NCBI GenBank assembly: GCA_006386115.1
Contig: VFIW01000058.1
Coordinates: 164,111-228,110, forward strand
Direction of reading: 5' to 3'
Source: Globisporangium splendens
Taxonomy: Eukaryota; Oomycota; Peronosporomycetes; Pythiales; Pythiaceae
DNA: 64,000 bases
Both the position numbers and the translations under genes were made by a program. Positions 11,101 to 26,100 of this stretch are shown here, in pieces (the stretch's first letter is position 1; the number at the start of each line of letters is the position of its first letter). The notes under the pieces are model-generated. The model did not search any database. It saw only the letters and a program-made list of their open reading frames with translations, and had not been told where the DNA came from.

Positions 11101-14100
11101 GATAGCGGTGTGGCTGCAGCCGCTGGTGGTGGCAGTGAGCAAAATTTTCCAGAGAGCGATGAATTGTACAGTCAATTTTCCGTCAACGGAGACCCCAACC
11201 GCGAAGATTCTGCGAAGTATGTCGTCAAACTGGCTGCCGGCAAGCACGTGTTCATTTCCCACTATATGGACGACATCTACGAGCAGGTAGTTGGGCTTTC
11301 TCACTGAATTTCCTTGGGGTTTCATCGATTGAATCTCTCGTTTTGCATCGTATGTGTCCAGTTTTTGCGTTTACCAGTGGTCTTGATCCGCACAAAAGAC
11401 GTGGACGAAGAGCGATACGGGTGTCCGTGTCCGACGAAAGAAGGATGCCCACATCGTGATCCTTGCGATCTCATTGCAAAGGTATCGATGAGCTGTTCAC
11501 TGGATTTAAGCGTTGTTGCAGTGACGCTGTAATTGTCTGACCCACGCGCGTGCTGCGCTTTGTTCGTGTAACAGGCCAGTTACGGACGCGTGATCGCTCG
11601 CTTCTTGATTTCTTGGCGCATTCTGTTTCGTTCAAGCTATGACTTGAAATATTTCGTTGAGTCATCTGGAGTTGAAGCAGAAACACTGGTGATGCTGAGC
11701 CTTCAGCTGCTCTCGCATTTGGCGTTTAATCATCAAAGCCGCGCAGAGATTCAGCATGGATACCCGAACGATTGGAGTCAAGCACGATGGATCATGGAGC
11801 GCTGCGACCCAGAAACATTCGCGTTGGTGGGGGAGGCGGTAACTAAGAAGAGCACGGTGTCGGCCATTGAGAATGCTTCACTAGCCACAATGAGTCTTGC
11901 CCGTTTCAGCGCCGAAAAAAGTGAGATGCTCTCCTAATCATTCATATTTTTCCTCTTCTGCTATCCCACTTGCTTACGAAAATGGCCAACACGGCAAAAG
12001 CTGTCGCTCTCTTTGTGTCATCCCAGAGCGAGTTTGTCCTCTCACTGTTTTCTCACGTCTCGATCTCCCAATCGTAAGTTTGAGTTGATTTACCTCTCTT
12101 CAACACGGTAGTGTCGTTATTGATCTTGTTTTTTCTGCTATTCTCCGTAGATTGGCTTCAATAGAAGCACTGGAACTGCAACGCGCAGCTTTATTTGCGC
12201 TTGCTCGGTTAGCGGAGTACCGGCGGGTTGTCATCCGCCCGCTCTTTCAAGAGAAGACGGCGGCATTGCTGGCACACATCCCAGAAATTAGCGCTGATCC
12301 AATCTCACTGGCAAACTTGATGGTGCTCTCTCGGAACTTCTGCCACTTTACGCCTGGAATGCAAAGTCGCGTCGCGGACGAGGTGAACTTATCTGCGCTA
12401 ATCGGACTACTCAGCACGGACGACGAAGAAATAGCACTTATCGCTTCAGACGTGCTCGCCAATGCTCTGTATCTCGAAGAGCTAGCAGCATCGGACCATT
12501 CAAAAACGTCACCAGATGGGAAAACGGCATCTTGGAAGCTTATTCAACCGGTGCCATCAGCAAACTCAACTGTGTCGAAGACAGCGGCGGAGCGTTTACA
12601 GAATACACTGTTGCCTAGCTGGAGACGATTTGTCAAGGACTCCAAGGGCGAAGAAGTCGACAGCAAGATCCTGTTAGAGGACGAGCTCGGCATCGCATGT
12701 TCTCTGCTTCAGCAGCCGACACTCGAAGAGTTGCTTCGAGTACTCGTGGATCTTCATCTTCGTCTCCCTGACTTGAAGGTGGAGTGTGTGAGACAAACTA
12801 GTGATGGTGGTGGATGCGGTCTTGCGGATACAACCCCGAACACGGATCCACTGCCGCTAACCCCAGAACGCCGCCCTCTACAATACGCGCTGCCTGCATC
12901 TTTCCGAAGCTCCGCCTACCCAGATGACACGAGCTTTCGCGGATCTGCACACATGTGGCAATTTCTGCGCAAACTGTGGCAGAGGTGCTTGCGCCAGAAT
13001 TCCGTTGACACTAAAATGCTGAACTTTGGTGATGGGCTGCCGTTGCTGGATCAGATCGCCGTCATTTTATCGCGATGGAAATCGCCAACTGGTATCTTGG
13101 TCTCTGCGATGACGTACGAACGACGCGCACAGTTTCTTGGATTTTTGGTCAGTGTCATTGAAGTCGCGCCGCAACTATTCAACTCGCCTGGCTTTGTAGA
13201 AGACATTGTTGATGCTGTCAAAGATTTTCTCGCAAGTCCAAGAACATTCGGCGTTGCCTATGAGCTTCTCTATACCCTTTGCAAACAGCATCCAGAGGCA
13301 ATCGAGCGGATCGCTCAGTACTTCCGTGGTGAATTGATGGATAGTGAGGAGAACAGCGCTCAGTGGATTAGCCCTTCGTTCCACCGGCTTCTGACTGGTG
13401 TGCAGTTGGAGTATCTGCTAATCAAAGTGAGCGTCACAAAGTTGAAAGACCAAGAAACGGAGAACAGTGTTACCATGCTCGATCCTCGTGCCCCGTCCAC
13501 GCCTGCTCTGGCGCTCTCGATCGGGCTCTTGAACATGCTTTCGACGAAATGTCCTGCTCTGCTGACGTGGTTCGTGGAATGTCAACGTGTTCAGATCCTT
13601 TTCGAGCTTCTTGTGATGGATCGAGCATACACGACCTGTCTGTTGCCCCATGTTCGATGCACGTTTGTATCTAGTCTCCTAGAAATAAGCTCGCGGATTC
13701 TTCAATTGCGTCCAGATTTGCACCGATTGTTCATACTCGATCCGCGGATCTTGCATCACGTCGTTCAGCATGTGTACAGCCTCAAGGCGCATGTTCAGGT
13801 TGCTGCTTTGCAACTGCTCCACAAGCTCGCAGCATCACCGAGAATCCGGGACATGCTCTTCCGCATTGAATACTTTTCGTCTCTCTGTGTTGTCGAGGAT
13901 TGGATGATAAGCTGTGTCCAAGAACGTTGCTGCCAACTTCAAGTTTCCCCGGAGTTGCGTCCTAAAGAAGTGGTCGAGCTGGCTCATTTGATTCAGTTGC
14001 CGTTCTTCTTGGACCTGAAGATTGCCGAATTGGTCCAACTCTCCATGTGCTTTGTCGGAAGCCATCTTGTTGAAGACGAATCGCTGATGGTAATAGTCGG

Positions 14101-17100
14101 GAATGGACGATTTAGGCGAATCCCAGAGTGGATGATCACGCTCGGGAATCACTCATCGGGTTCAGCCAATCTATCTCTGAAGGAGCTTGAAGTGCTGAAG
14201 CGAATCGATGAGGAGTTCCGGCACATCGTGGCCAAGAAGACTGCAGATGACTCATCAATGCTCTATAAAATCCAAAAGGATGCGTACGAGCGGTGTACGA
14301 TGCCCAGGACGCGAGAAATTATCAGCAAGCGAATCGTGCAATTTCTTACCCGTGACGAGCAATGTTCTGGACATTCGCGCCTTGCTCACGCGTCGATGGG
14401 GTTGCTTTCTCGAGTGTGCCGCTTTCCCATCGAGGACCGTGCCGAGTTGATTCGTCTGGTCGCCTTCATGAAGCAGCATCGCCAGCAAACTGGCTTGGAC
14501 GAGGACAGCAAGAAGAAGCTCAATGATGTGCTGTCTCTGTTGCACGACTGCCCTCTCTTTGGTGGCCTTGGCCGCGATGCACTTGCTTGCCTCGCGTACC
14601 GACTGGGTTCTCCAACACTCGTTTCACTAGGCAACTACAAATGTGACCAGGATATGCCGCTGATGCTGCTTGTTGGCGACGATGCCGAGTATGAAACGCG
14701 TGTGACATATCCGCGTAAAGCAATATTGACTGGTGTCTTGCGCCGAGGAAGCCTAATCGGGTTCCCACAATGGCTCACTGGGAGTCTGAAAGGCGAGGCT
14801 GCTTTGCAATCCCAAACCCGCGTGAATCAGGAGAAGCTGTTTGTCATCACGTTGGTCTATGATGATCTTCGAACTGGCCTTGGGGAATCCCACATCCAAA
14901 CTCTAGTCAAAAACTACCGAAGCATGATGGCGCGAACTGTTGACAGCCCACATGAGCTTCAAGCTTTCGATATCTTCACGAAAAAACCGTCCCGCTACAG
15001 CATCGAACGACAGCAGCTACAGACGGCTGGACTGGACCTCCTTCTTCAATGTGTATCTTCTCGAGAGTTTGCGGTTAAATTCATGGCAAACACTTGGGCT
15101 GTTCAGATCATCTTTGAGGTCGCAACTTCGTGGCTTTCATCTCGGCTGGTCACGTCTGCACTGGAGGTTTTCTGCAGATTCGCTGAAGACAAACTCTTGT
15201 GCAAACGCGTCTGTGCAGTTGAGATTCAAGTCAATGGCAATGGCACGGATCTTGGTCGGCCAAAATGGACCAGCAACTTCAGTCTTTTCCTCGGTTTGGT
15301 TCAGCACTTCTCTATCGTCCAGTGGGTAACGAACACTTGCGTCCTGGGCACATTTTTCCGACTACTGGATCATGTCATCCAAAACATCTCGGCGATCTGG
15401 AGAAACATTTGCGACATTTGGACGATGGAGTACCTGCAACAATGCCAATCCCTATTGGCACAAGATTCTGGTTCGCGATTTTGCGTAGCAGAGTGCATTG
15501 CAACGCATTTGGCTCAAGCGATACACCACCAGCCGGCATTCTTGATGGAGCACAGTCAAGCGCTTTCACTGCATCTGGACTTTACCCGCATACTGACCCT
15601 TTTGAGACCCTCAGAGCCCTGTGTGAGTTTGCTGAACCTCGTTTCCTTTTACTGCTCGGATCCAACGTTACGACGAGAAATCTGGGCATCGGGCTATATG
15701 TTTATCGGAGCCTTCGATCCCATTCTCCTCACCATAGCTGCTGACTTTGACGCGTTGCTCATGATGGCGTCTGCTCCGATCAAACCCAGAGAGGATGCGC
15801 GACAGATGATCCAGGTCTACTGCAGCTTCATTGAAGTCGTGTGCGCCGCGGACATTGATGAAGAGCTGGACTTGCAATTTCGCGATCATGTCGAACATGA
15901 ATTTTCAATACTGTCGATTCTGGTTCAGCTGCTTTCGCGCTTTGCTGTACTTCGCCCGGTACGCAATGCTGTCTTCTTTTCTCTTGATGTGTGAGTTCTT
16001 ACGTCGTCGTCATACTCGCACGTCATCCATGATGTGTCGTCTTACATGTAGATCATTTTGCGTTGCATTGGTGTCCTCTGTCTCGATTCTCCACAAAACT
16101 GCGCCATTGCACAAGCCACGACAGTGCAGATTGAGGGCAAGAGCCACCAAAAGACTAATCTAGTCGGATACATTATGCAGCTCATCGAGTCTCTGCAGTC
16201 CACTGCAGCTGCTATCGAGTCGAGCACGGAGGTGGAAGCGCTCTTGCTGTGTGTTCAAGCTCTTTCGCATTCTCATGACGGTGCAAAAGCGTTCATCGAC
16301 AAAGGATTTGTCGCGATGGCCCTTGGGTTTCTACGAGTCCTCCCCGAAGCTCCAACTGCTAGGCATTTGCTCGTGTGGCGCGCGCTTGTGCTGTCATTGC
16401 GAAACTTTAATGAGTGTGCACAGCAAGAGTTTCTGCGCAGTGCCGACAAGGACACCATTCGAATATTCGTGAGTTTTCTCAGCCAGCTCTCGGATTGGTT
16501 CCACAGAGACCGAGACCATTTCGCGCTTGGCCGAGTCCTGCGCGATGTCTTTCGCTTATTTTCGGTGTTGATGGGAGATCCTTCTTCGCGCGAACAGCTT
16601 TTCATTTTTCATGTGCACGATCCGGTGGAATCGAGAATAGTCACAGGACCGTGCTATCACTGGATTCTAGGCGGAAGTCAAGACGACAGCATTGCAGCGG
16701 TAGAGACGAGGAAGTCGAACTTGCAAACCATTGACGAGGAGCTGAAGACCAGCAGTCTTGGCTTCCTTACCAGTCTCTGTCTCGATCGACGCATGGCCCT
16801 TGTTCTATCGTCTCACCCAGAGATGATGAGTGTGATACAACTGGTCTTCCAGTGGTTTGAAGCATGTGGCAGTATCTTCGACGATAACCAAGCTCAAATT
16901 CAATTGCGTTTCCTGTGCTACTTCTCAGAGCAATTGCTTATCGCAACCAGATCCGAAGCAACTATGAAATTCATCGAAGCTTTTTCTGTACCAGCGATCC
17001 TTCATTTCTCGTCTTTAAGCCAAGTGTCTGCATCCAGTCTCACGTACGCCACGAGGTTGCTGTAGGTGTACCAGCTGACTTCTGTGCGCAGCCTTGAGGC

Positions 17101-20100
17101 TCGATCGACGGCGCTTCAAGTACTCAGTCAGAGCGAAGTTGCTGATTTCCTCAATACCGCTGCTGATCGTATCGCAATTATTTCAGCAAATCCGAACGCC
17201 ATGGTCTCCGTGCTGGGGCTCACAGCCGAGCTGCTTATGAACACAAGCATTGGAACTTGCGGAGACTTGATTATCCGCGTTCTGCGTCTACTTCTTCTCA
17301 AGCTGTCTGCTCATGACTGGATCGATGGGAAAAGCTTTTCACGTGCTCAGAACGTTCAAGCAGAATTGAGTCTGTACTCAACAATCGAGTGGGACCAGGA
17401 AGAATCCTCGTCGAATGTTGCTGAGCAACGGAATTTCAGGATACTCCATCAGTACATTCGTTGCTTTCGCTACCTTGCTCCCGACATTGCCCGCAATCTA
17501 CTCGGCAAAGACAGGCAGACACCTTGTGACCGCGTTTTTCAAAGCAGCATATTTGTCCTAGCTATTCAGTCGTTATCGCTTGATGGTGCATCGGCATTTT
17601 CACGTACACTGACACTAGACTCGATGGGTATGATTGAAAGTACCCTGAACGCATTCGCTGCAGGTGAGAATGGCGCCGAATCACACCACTCCAGGATCCA
17701 AGCGTACCGACGAGTTGCTCGACAGAATGCTTTTCTTCTCCGCTGCTCTTCGTTGCTTGAATCTCCAGCCGCTGAGCTGCGACTTCAGGTTCGTCTCGAT
17801 TTCTCTTTGATGTCGCTGTTCCTTGCCACTGTATTTTGCTAATCCGAGGCTCCACCATTTTCTTGAGTGTAGGCAATTCGGGCATTAAGAAGATATGGAC
17901 ACAAGCACATGTCTATCTGGGACGAAATTGACGGGTTGTTGCGAAATGAGAAGCGTGACATCGTTGAGATCTTGTTGAGCTGCTTGGAGTACACGTATCA
18001 GAGAATCTCGATATTCAAGGCGAGTTGATCACTGACACAGTACGAACGATGAACAGCATCATTGAGTATTCCCACGGTACCCACGAACACGCAAGGAAAT
18101 TGGGGTGTCTAGACCGACTAGTCGAAGTAAGGACCTCTGGAAAACAGCTCTGCAGCCCTGACCAGCAGTGTGAACTTGCATTCGAGTGCACGCGGACGCA
18201 TCACTTGCACTTTCGAATGTGCAGGCAACGACAAATTGAAAACCCAGCAATTGTTCATGATATGTGGACTCTGTTGTGCGTCTTGCTGATAGCATCACGG
18301 AATCCGGACGAGCACACGTTTACGACGACAGCGTTGGATTGCATAAATGACAGCGACGCGGCGAATTATTGGCTTGCGAAAACTTGCGCTCGAGAGTGGA
18401 GCAACAGCGGTCTTGGTCTTTTGAAGCGATTGGTGAGTATCGCGAGCGACAAATCTTTGAGTGACAGCAATCTACCCACTCGTAAAAGAGCTGTGCTTGC
18501 TCTTGGTGTCTTCTGTTCGTTTGATTTCGTCCTCGATATGTTTTTCGAGGATCAGGTACTCGTGCAAGACGTTTTCGCAAACTTGACGCTCCAAGATCCA
18601 ATCTACCGTGAGCGGCTTCACATGCTCACCAACAGTGTCAAAATGAAGCTGTCGGCGTCCCATTCACCTTCGTCAATTCCTTACATCTCGGCGAGATACA
18701 ATGCGCTGAGCTCGATTCCTCCGAACGAGCAAATCGCATATCTCGATCTCCTGCCCGCCGTGATCAATGCATCCATTGGGTTATCACAGCGACGCAGTTT
18801 GACGTCGTCGGTTTAATTTGGCGAAGTGTCTACACGACAGCATCCGCGTTTGCAGCTGAGCATGATTGCACAGCGCTCTGGTGCCAGATCCTTCGATATA
18901 CGTGTCTTGATTTCGATTTCTCGAAGAAAATCACGGAAAGCAAACTTCTGTACCAGTTTCTGTGGGAGGCAATAACTGGCTGCAGTACGCCATCAAACCT
19001 TCCGGAGCCGAAAAGCGAGTCTTTGATGGGATTTTTCATGTGGGAGAGGCTAACTGGTTGCTGTGTGCCAGAGAATCTTCTGGAGTCGACGAACGAGTCA
19101 TTGCTCGGATTATTCGCGAGAATCCTTCAAGTTCAACAATATCCAGTGGAACTCTTGAGCAAGGACATCACACTATTCCGTGCGCTTGGTGCTCACTGCG
19201 TGCGGACAATAGCGCTGATTCCAGAATTCCATCCCATCAAGTACGACGCAGTTGAACTCCTCCGCGCGTTGGCATGCCACTTCCACCTGCTGCCTCGGTT
19301 ATGGAAGGCGTGTGCGCTGTGTCATGGGAAAGGCTCCACAACCGATCGCACAACCAGGGTGAGTTCCTTGCGAGGTCTCACAGATATGGTGCAAATGTGC
19401 CACGACGATTCGATCGCGCTCGAACACTCGTTGTGCGTGCTGTACAAAATTTGCCTGTCCGAGCTTGGAGCTGATCCAGTGCTACGATCTAGGCGTGGGT
19501 GTTCCCTTTCCATGCTCGAGCTGCTTCAGTTGGCTCTCAAGCAAACAGTGGGGACATCGCATTACTTGGTTCTTCGGCTCTCTCGTGAAGCTCTGAAGTC
19601 GCAACAACCGATCAATTTTCTCCCAGTCCAGTTTGATTCATACCCAGCCCTTGAAGCATGCAAATGGGCACTGAAGATATTGCGCCTGTGTATGTCAAAC
19701 AAACACTTTGCCGAGTCGCTTCAACATGAAGTTGGCATCCTTCGCGAACTGTTTGCCGCTCTTGGCTGCTCAGATTGGATGGTCTCACGTGATGCCGCAA
19801 GGATCATCGCAGAGGCACCAAAAACGTTTGCATGTGCACCCTCGCAGCAACGTCACGGCACCGCGGAAGAGCAGGAGAGCAACAACCAGCTTTCAAGGTA
19901 TATCTGCACATCCGGCTCAGCGTCTGCGAATCTGTACCGGCGGCTCGCATACTTTGCCGCTTTGAATGAGCACGTCGTGTTCGACGTGGAACCTCGTGAG
20001 TCTGGACTAGCATCTTGCTACCTGATCTTGACTGCCTGGGTTCAGTTCTATGCGAACAACCTTCACCTACTCTCAAAAACAGCCACGGTTGCTGATCGTG

Positions 20101-23100
20101 TGGCAACAATCAGCAACGGAGAACGAAGAACACAGTGGAAGCACCCCAGTGGGTTAATCTGTGAGCAGCATCTTGCCAGCATCTTGGACATCTTGCTGTA
20201 TCTTCTTGCAAACTATTTCCCAGTGGTGTATGACATGACGGGGGAGGCTCCGATCCCCGATGAAAAGGAGCAACATTTTCGGCTGTGCTCAGAGCTGCTG
20301 GCATTCTGCAAGCGCCATGCAGCTGCTGAGCAGCATGTTGTCGTTGTGGAGAACAATTTGATCCGATGCAAAGCACTTTTGCTGCTCCACCTAATGTGCT
20401 CGTTTGATTACACTCAGTACTCAGCCGAGATCTTTGCTCAGGAATTCACTGTGACTCGCCTTCTAGTGATCATCGAGACCACCAAATCTCTTCCGGAACA
20501 AATCGCTGCAGTGCGCTTGGTGTGTGACATCACGTCGTATCCGTTCGTCAAGGATCTTTTTGTTTCTCACCAAACACTTCTCCTCCGAGTTTGCTCGTGG
20601 CTTGAGAATCCGAGACTTGAGAACCTTCAATCATTTGCGATCGGAATATTGAAGAATCTTGCCACCAAATCCGTTGGACAGCGGCGCCAGAGCGTTTTAT
20701 ATTCGGTCCTACTTTCCAAGAACAACTGTCTCGGTCTTTGTTCCACGGAAAGCAATACGGACGTAAGACAAGCGTTGCGAAACACATCTCGCCAAAGGTA
20801 GTACATGCTCGCAAAGTTGACGTGCTGCTCTCCTTCCACTCGAAGAAAATGAGGTTCAACCTGGGCAGCGAGAGTGGCTTCGATTTCCCCATCCGCGCAA
20901 AACTGCACGTCAAAGTCTTTCGCAACGAGCAAGAAGTGCACCGCGAATTTCAATGGATGTCTCGCATTCGGTCTGTCAATGAGCACATTTCCCAGTCGAT
21001 TATCGTCGATGATGCAGACTATGCAGTGTGTTGCAAAGTTGTCTTGCGATGGCTTGCTCGAACGAGTCAGATATCTTGTAAATTCAAGCAATCCGCGAAG
21101 CACTTCCTAAACGCAACCAAAGTCCAGCTTCTCGATAGCAGCACAGCCAACCCGGCGCAGACGTCCATGACCATGCTAATTGACAGCGGGCGCGTGATCG
21201 TGAATATCTCAGACCAATTTATAGACGAACCTAGCGAAGATCTCGGGCCACTTGGGTGACTCTTGCGTCACGAAGGTATCGATCTATCCATCCTTGAGGA
21301 GGCAACGCACATTGTTGCCGAGCTCTCCAAGAACCATCGAATTTTCTGCGACCCGACGCTAAAGCTATGGGATCACGTTCTATCGGCACTTGGATCTTTT
21401 GCATCGGAAATGAAGCAGCACGCGCAACACGACCCAATTGAAATGGTCAATTTGTCGTGTCTGGACACATTGTCGTCGTGGTTTTGGAGCAAGCCTGGAG
21501 TTTCTTTCTTCAAGACCAGTATGATTCCTGTGATCTGCCTTATCCAAGGAATGCGAAAATATGGCTTTGTGGTCGATGTGAAGGCTCTCGAGACTTCAAA
21601 TGTGCAAAGGAAAGACGATCGATATCGTGTCAAAAATCACCAGAATTTCCTCACAGCTCTCATGGAGTGGGTCGCGGCAATTGATGTCCCCGGGTTCACC
21701 GAAAACTATCTCAATGTGTTGTTTTTCGAAAACACCGATGTCCTTCTTTTCCTCTGCGCGCACACGTTTCCAGCGCGGAGTGCACGTGCCAGCTTTTTCT
21801 TCCTCGTTGCAACTGTCGTCCGCACCAACGTGGTGCATTGTGAAGTGTTTGCGCGCAAGCATGCGCTGCACCTGCTTCTAGATCTTGTAAACTCGGCGAA
21901 GCCCGATGACGAGCTTCTGGATTCAACTGCGGAAATGCTGAAATATGCTGCGCGGGTCATTGTGAAAATCTGTCGTTGCTCGACATCACGCGCAAAATTT
22001 ATGAGCCATGGAGGGATGATATTTTTCGGGCGAGTTGCATTTCTCATCTTCCGAAACTACTTGAACCATCCTTTCCTGGTCGAGGCGGCGGAAAACCTGG
22101 TTCTTGCTACGTCGTTTCTTTGTGATGTCGTCGTTCAGCCAGCCATCGTTGATCCTGCCAACCAAGACGATATGAATTTGCTGAACCATTTGATGCCAGC
22201 ACAAGTCGGTTCTTCAGCCAGTTTGCGATCGTCGCTATCCGTGATAGAAACCCTCTTGCGATTTCTTGGACACGCATCAAGTGCTCGTAAACGCAACAGA
22301 TCCACTAGCCGTGGCAGTTTTGATAGCTTTGATCGGCTAGCAGCATCAGTCTTTGTTTCCCTTGTGGAAAAACACCCTCACCGAGTTTCGTTCGAACGCA
22401 ACTTGCCGGAGCTCCTTTGCCACGAGACTTGTGGGCACTCAGCTATCGATGAGCTCCGGGACCGCTTTCTTCCTGGGATAAAAAAGAGCATCGAGTTGAC
22501 AAAGTGGAGCTTTGAGAGCGACTTGAACGTGATTCGACGAACGTATTACGCTGGTGTTCGCACTGGAGTGACCCCATCTCAGTGCCACACCGCATTTCTC
22601 CGATACGATCAGGAATTCCTGATCGGTCAGGTGCCAGATTTTCTGGATTCCGCGACAAATGCTTCACGGTCACAAAGCGACTTGAACGCAGCAGCTCACC
22701 AAGACCAAGACCACGACATAGATGTAGCTGAATCGGATCACGAAACTATGCTCACAGAGCTTAGAAAGCTCCTGGAGTTTGCTGAGGTGCACGAAGAACT
22801 TGCGACGTCCTTGACGGCGAATTGCAAGCGGCATCTAACACAAGCCATGAATACCGCTGATCGAACAGTCGCGTACTGGTGGCATGCCACTTGGTACTTT
22901 CACTGGCATTTGATTTCTTTTTGGACGTGCTCGCGCTCACACAGACAGAAAGCAATGACGGTCGACTTGAATGGGCTCAAGCAAGGCATAATGCGGATGT
23001 GAAAAGCATCACTGCGATTCAAAGCTGGCTGAGGCACTTGGAAGAACTTGGTGATCTTGTATGCTGTGCACTGCACGAGCTGGATTTCAACTACTACGGC

Positions 23101-26100
23101 GGGCACCTCCAGCAACTTCAGGCGCTCATGATGGAGTTACCATCCTTTTTACAAAAAATGGAGCAGGTTCAGTCGAAAAAGCACACTGTTCTCCTCTTCT
23201 TGAAGAACTTGAACAAGATACTGAAACGGATCGCGAACAAAAACGAGCTGAAGGGTGTGACCGGGAATGGAGGCGGAGTAGCTGAAGAAGCAAAGAAAAT
23301 CTGCGAGCGCTTGCGCCTGATGGAACCTACGGTTAGTACAGCTCTTGCGTGCGTCTTGAGCTCCAAAGTGGCACAGGAACAGCTTGCGCGAATGCTCGTG
23401 GCGATGGACTACATATGGAAACGAGTAATGGGATCAATCTCGCTTCGTGAGTTCATGACGGGAACTGCTGAATCCACCGAAGGGTTCTGGGCAAAACTCA
23501 AGCATCGCGTCACAAACCTCATCGCGTTCCTCTTGAACCCAGGGTCGTTTTTCATGAGGCAAGCTAAAAACTTGCAGGTTTTGCTTGCGTCGATAGCGAA
23601 GAGCTTGTTCTCAAACGACGACGCATCGTCAGCATATGATGCTGCTGAAGATAATGCCATCAAGTCAAACCAAGCAGAGCAAAGGGGTCCGGCCACTACA
23701 GTCAAGAATGCGCTTATGGACAGATCGTGTTTCCCGTTTTGCTCGATGGAGTCGCTTCTTGATCACTTTGGCTGCACGTCGTTGCGCGCGAAGAAGATAA
23801 AACAAACCATGGTCATCCCCGGTGTCCGCGAACGTGTGCCGAAGTCGCTTTCCGGAATATTTGAGATGCCGTCCGATACGATTGAAAAGCTGTCTGACAT
23901 CCAGTTAGAAGCGCAATTGCAAAAGCTGGACTCGGACCAAATCAAGGCCGTATTTTACCGACTGCAAAAGCATTTAGACAAAGCCGAGGCCGGGATTCAA
24001 CTTCGTCTGGTGGAAAAAGTTCCCTTTGAGCTGAGGTTTGTGGTCATTGCTCATACGTCCAATTCAGCGAATTCGTCTTTTCCACTTGTATTTCTTGTCG
24101 GCGATTTTGGCAGTGACTCAAAAAGCAGAAGACTTTGAACAAGTATCGATGGAGACGAAGAGAAGCATATCGAAAGAGCTCGCTCGTCGAGGGCACCATA
24201 CAAGCATCTGGTGAGAATCGGCATCCGGGAGAGGTGAAGACCCGCCGCAAAACTTCGAAGCCTATCATCCAGAAAGCAAAGGCGCGCGGAAAAAGGCAAA
24301 CTCTGCTTAACAACTTGAGTTCCGAACGACTAAAGCTCAAGATTGCAGCAACTCTAGAGAGTGCAAACACGACATCAATGAGCTCGTATCGCTTGCAAGC
24401 TTCACCCCCAGACGAATTGCTTAGCGCTCAGGCGCTTGCTACTTGTGACAAGATCTCGTGCGTCGACCCATTCACCGAAGAACTTGCAGTTGAAAGGCTG
24501 CGTCAAACTCTTGATAGCCGCAAAGAGATGCGTATTCCAGGGTTCAGCTATCTTTCTTCATCAGCTATGCCACAGTTCATCAGACGGTTTGGGAAAAAGG
24601 CTCAGCTGATCTTCCTCATGTTGGTGTTTTGGAGACAAGAAGAGCTGGCTGCCGACTTGAACAACGATGTACTGTTGAAGGCGTTTCCCAGTCGTCACGA
24701 GCGAGACGAGTACTTTCTCTCATTCCATACAAGAGAAGTTTGCGCCAAACTCGTCCGCGTGTGGATGCCAGAAAGCGGTAACCTGGGTCTGCGGCTCTGG
24801 CAAATGCCAGTGTACTTGCTTGGAGGTACTCTAGTCTCGGTCGTAATTGCTTTCGTTTTTCCGCTCATACGTGATGACGATGAGCGGCAGCGAAACAAGT
24901 TCATGATGCGAGTAATTTACGGGCACGTCGCACTGGTGTTTGTCCTCTCGGCTGCATCCATCGTGAGTATTGCGAGAAGTAAGTGTGTGTTCGCTGGCCA
25001 TTATCATTTTCTCGAGTCTTGAACGTTCACCTTCATTCTAATCTTGTTTCATCTTTTGACTGTAGAACACTTCGTCCTTCAGGAGAGAGATCGGATTCGC
25101 TTTTCTCCAGCCGCCAAATATTACGATAATGTGTTCGCGGTAATCTCGATCATAGTGGAACTGGTGCAGCTGAATTCGCTGAGTTTTGACCCCACGATTG
25201 AGTGGAACAAGCCAGACCAGATCCCGAAGCTCGTGCAGTGGTTGGGATCCCTCGGGACCACTCAAATCGGTATCGCGCAGATTGAGCTCAAGGCCGCACT
25301 CTACATTTTGGCGCTTGTTGTGTGGTTCCTCATGCTCAAATCTGCAAACAAATTCCAAGAATCCAGCCCGAAGCTCAACCATCTCTTTACCAAGGACCTG
25401 CCGTTGCTCTTGAATGGGTTTTTGTACATGAGTACCATCACGACCTTCTTTTCGTTTTTGTCATGCATTGACTGCAAAGGCAGGTACGGCAAACTGTTCA
25501 CCAAGTGTATTGACAGTGGCATGACCGATCCACCGTTTCTGCTGAGTCATCATTCAATTACTTGCTGGAGCCAAGAACACCAAAAATACGCATTCCTCGG
25601 CGTCTGGGGCATCACATTCTTCTTGCCAGTTGGCTTGCTATCTCACGGCATGAACCAAGTACTTTTCCAGCAGGAAAAACTCGACATCAAGTATGCAGCC
25701 GTGATTGTGCTGTTCAGCCAGCTCGTGAAGGCATTGACAGCGACGGCCAAGGCGTTCTTCACGTTCAACTCGCTCGTTCTTGCCTGTATCGGGCTAGCGG
25801 GGAACGGGGTTCTCTTGCTTCTCATGAGCTGCATGAAGAGCTCCTCACTCTGGTTCATCAAGCTCACAAAGTCGGGCATCTACGCTGCTTCGTGCTGGTC
25901 GTCAATGTGCGCGATCTATCAGATTCAAAAGGGAGCGATGTCCTCGATGAGCCTCATCTACATTGGGTGGCTCACCATCGCGGCAATCACAATGTCCGCG
26001 GTATTATTGGTGTTACGGCGGCAGGCAGACCGGAAGCAGCAAGAAGATCAGGGACACTGGGCAATGCATCGAACATTGATGGCATCAACAAGCGCAAGCA

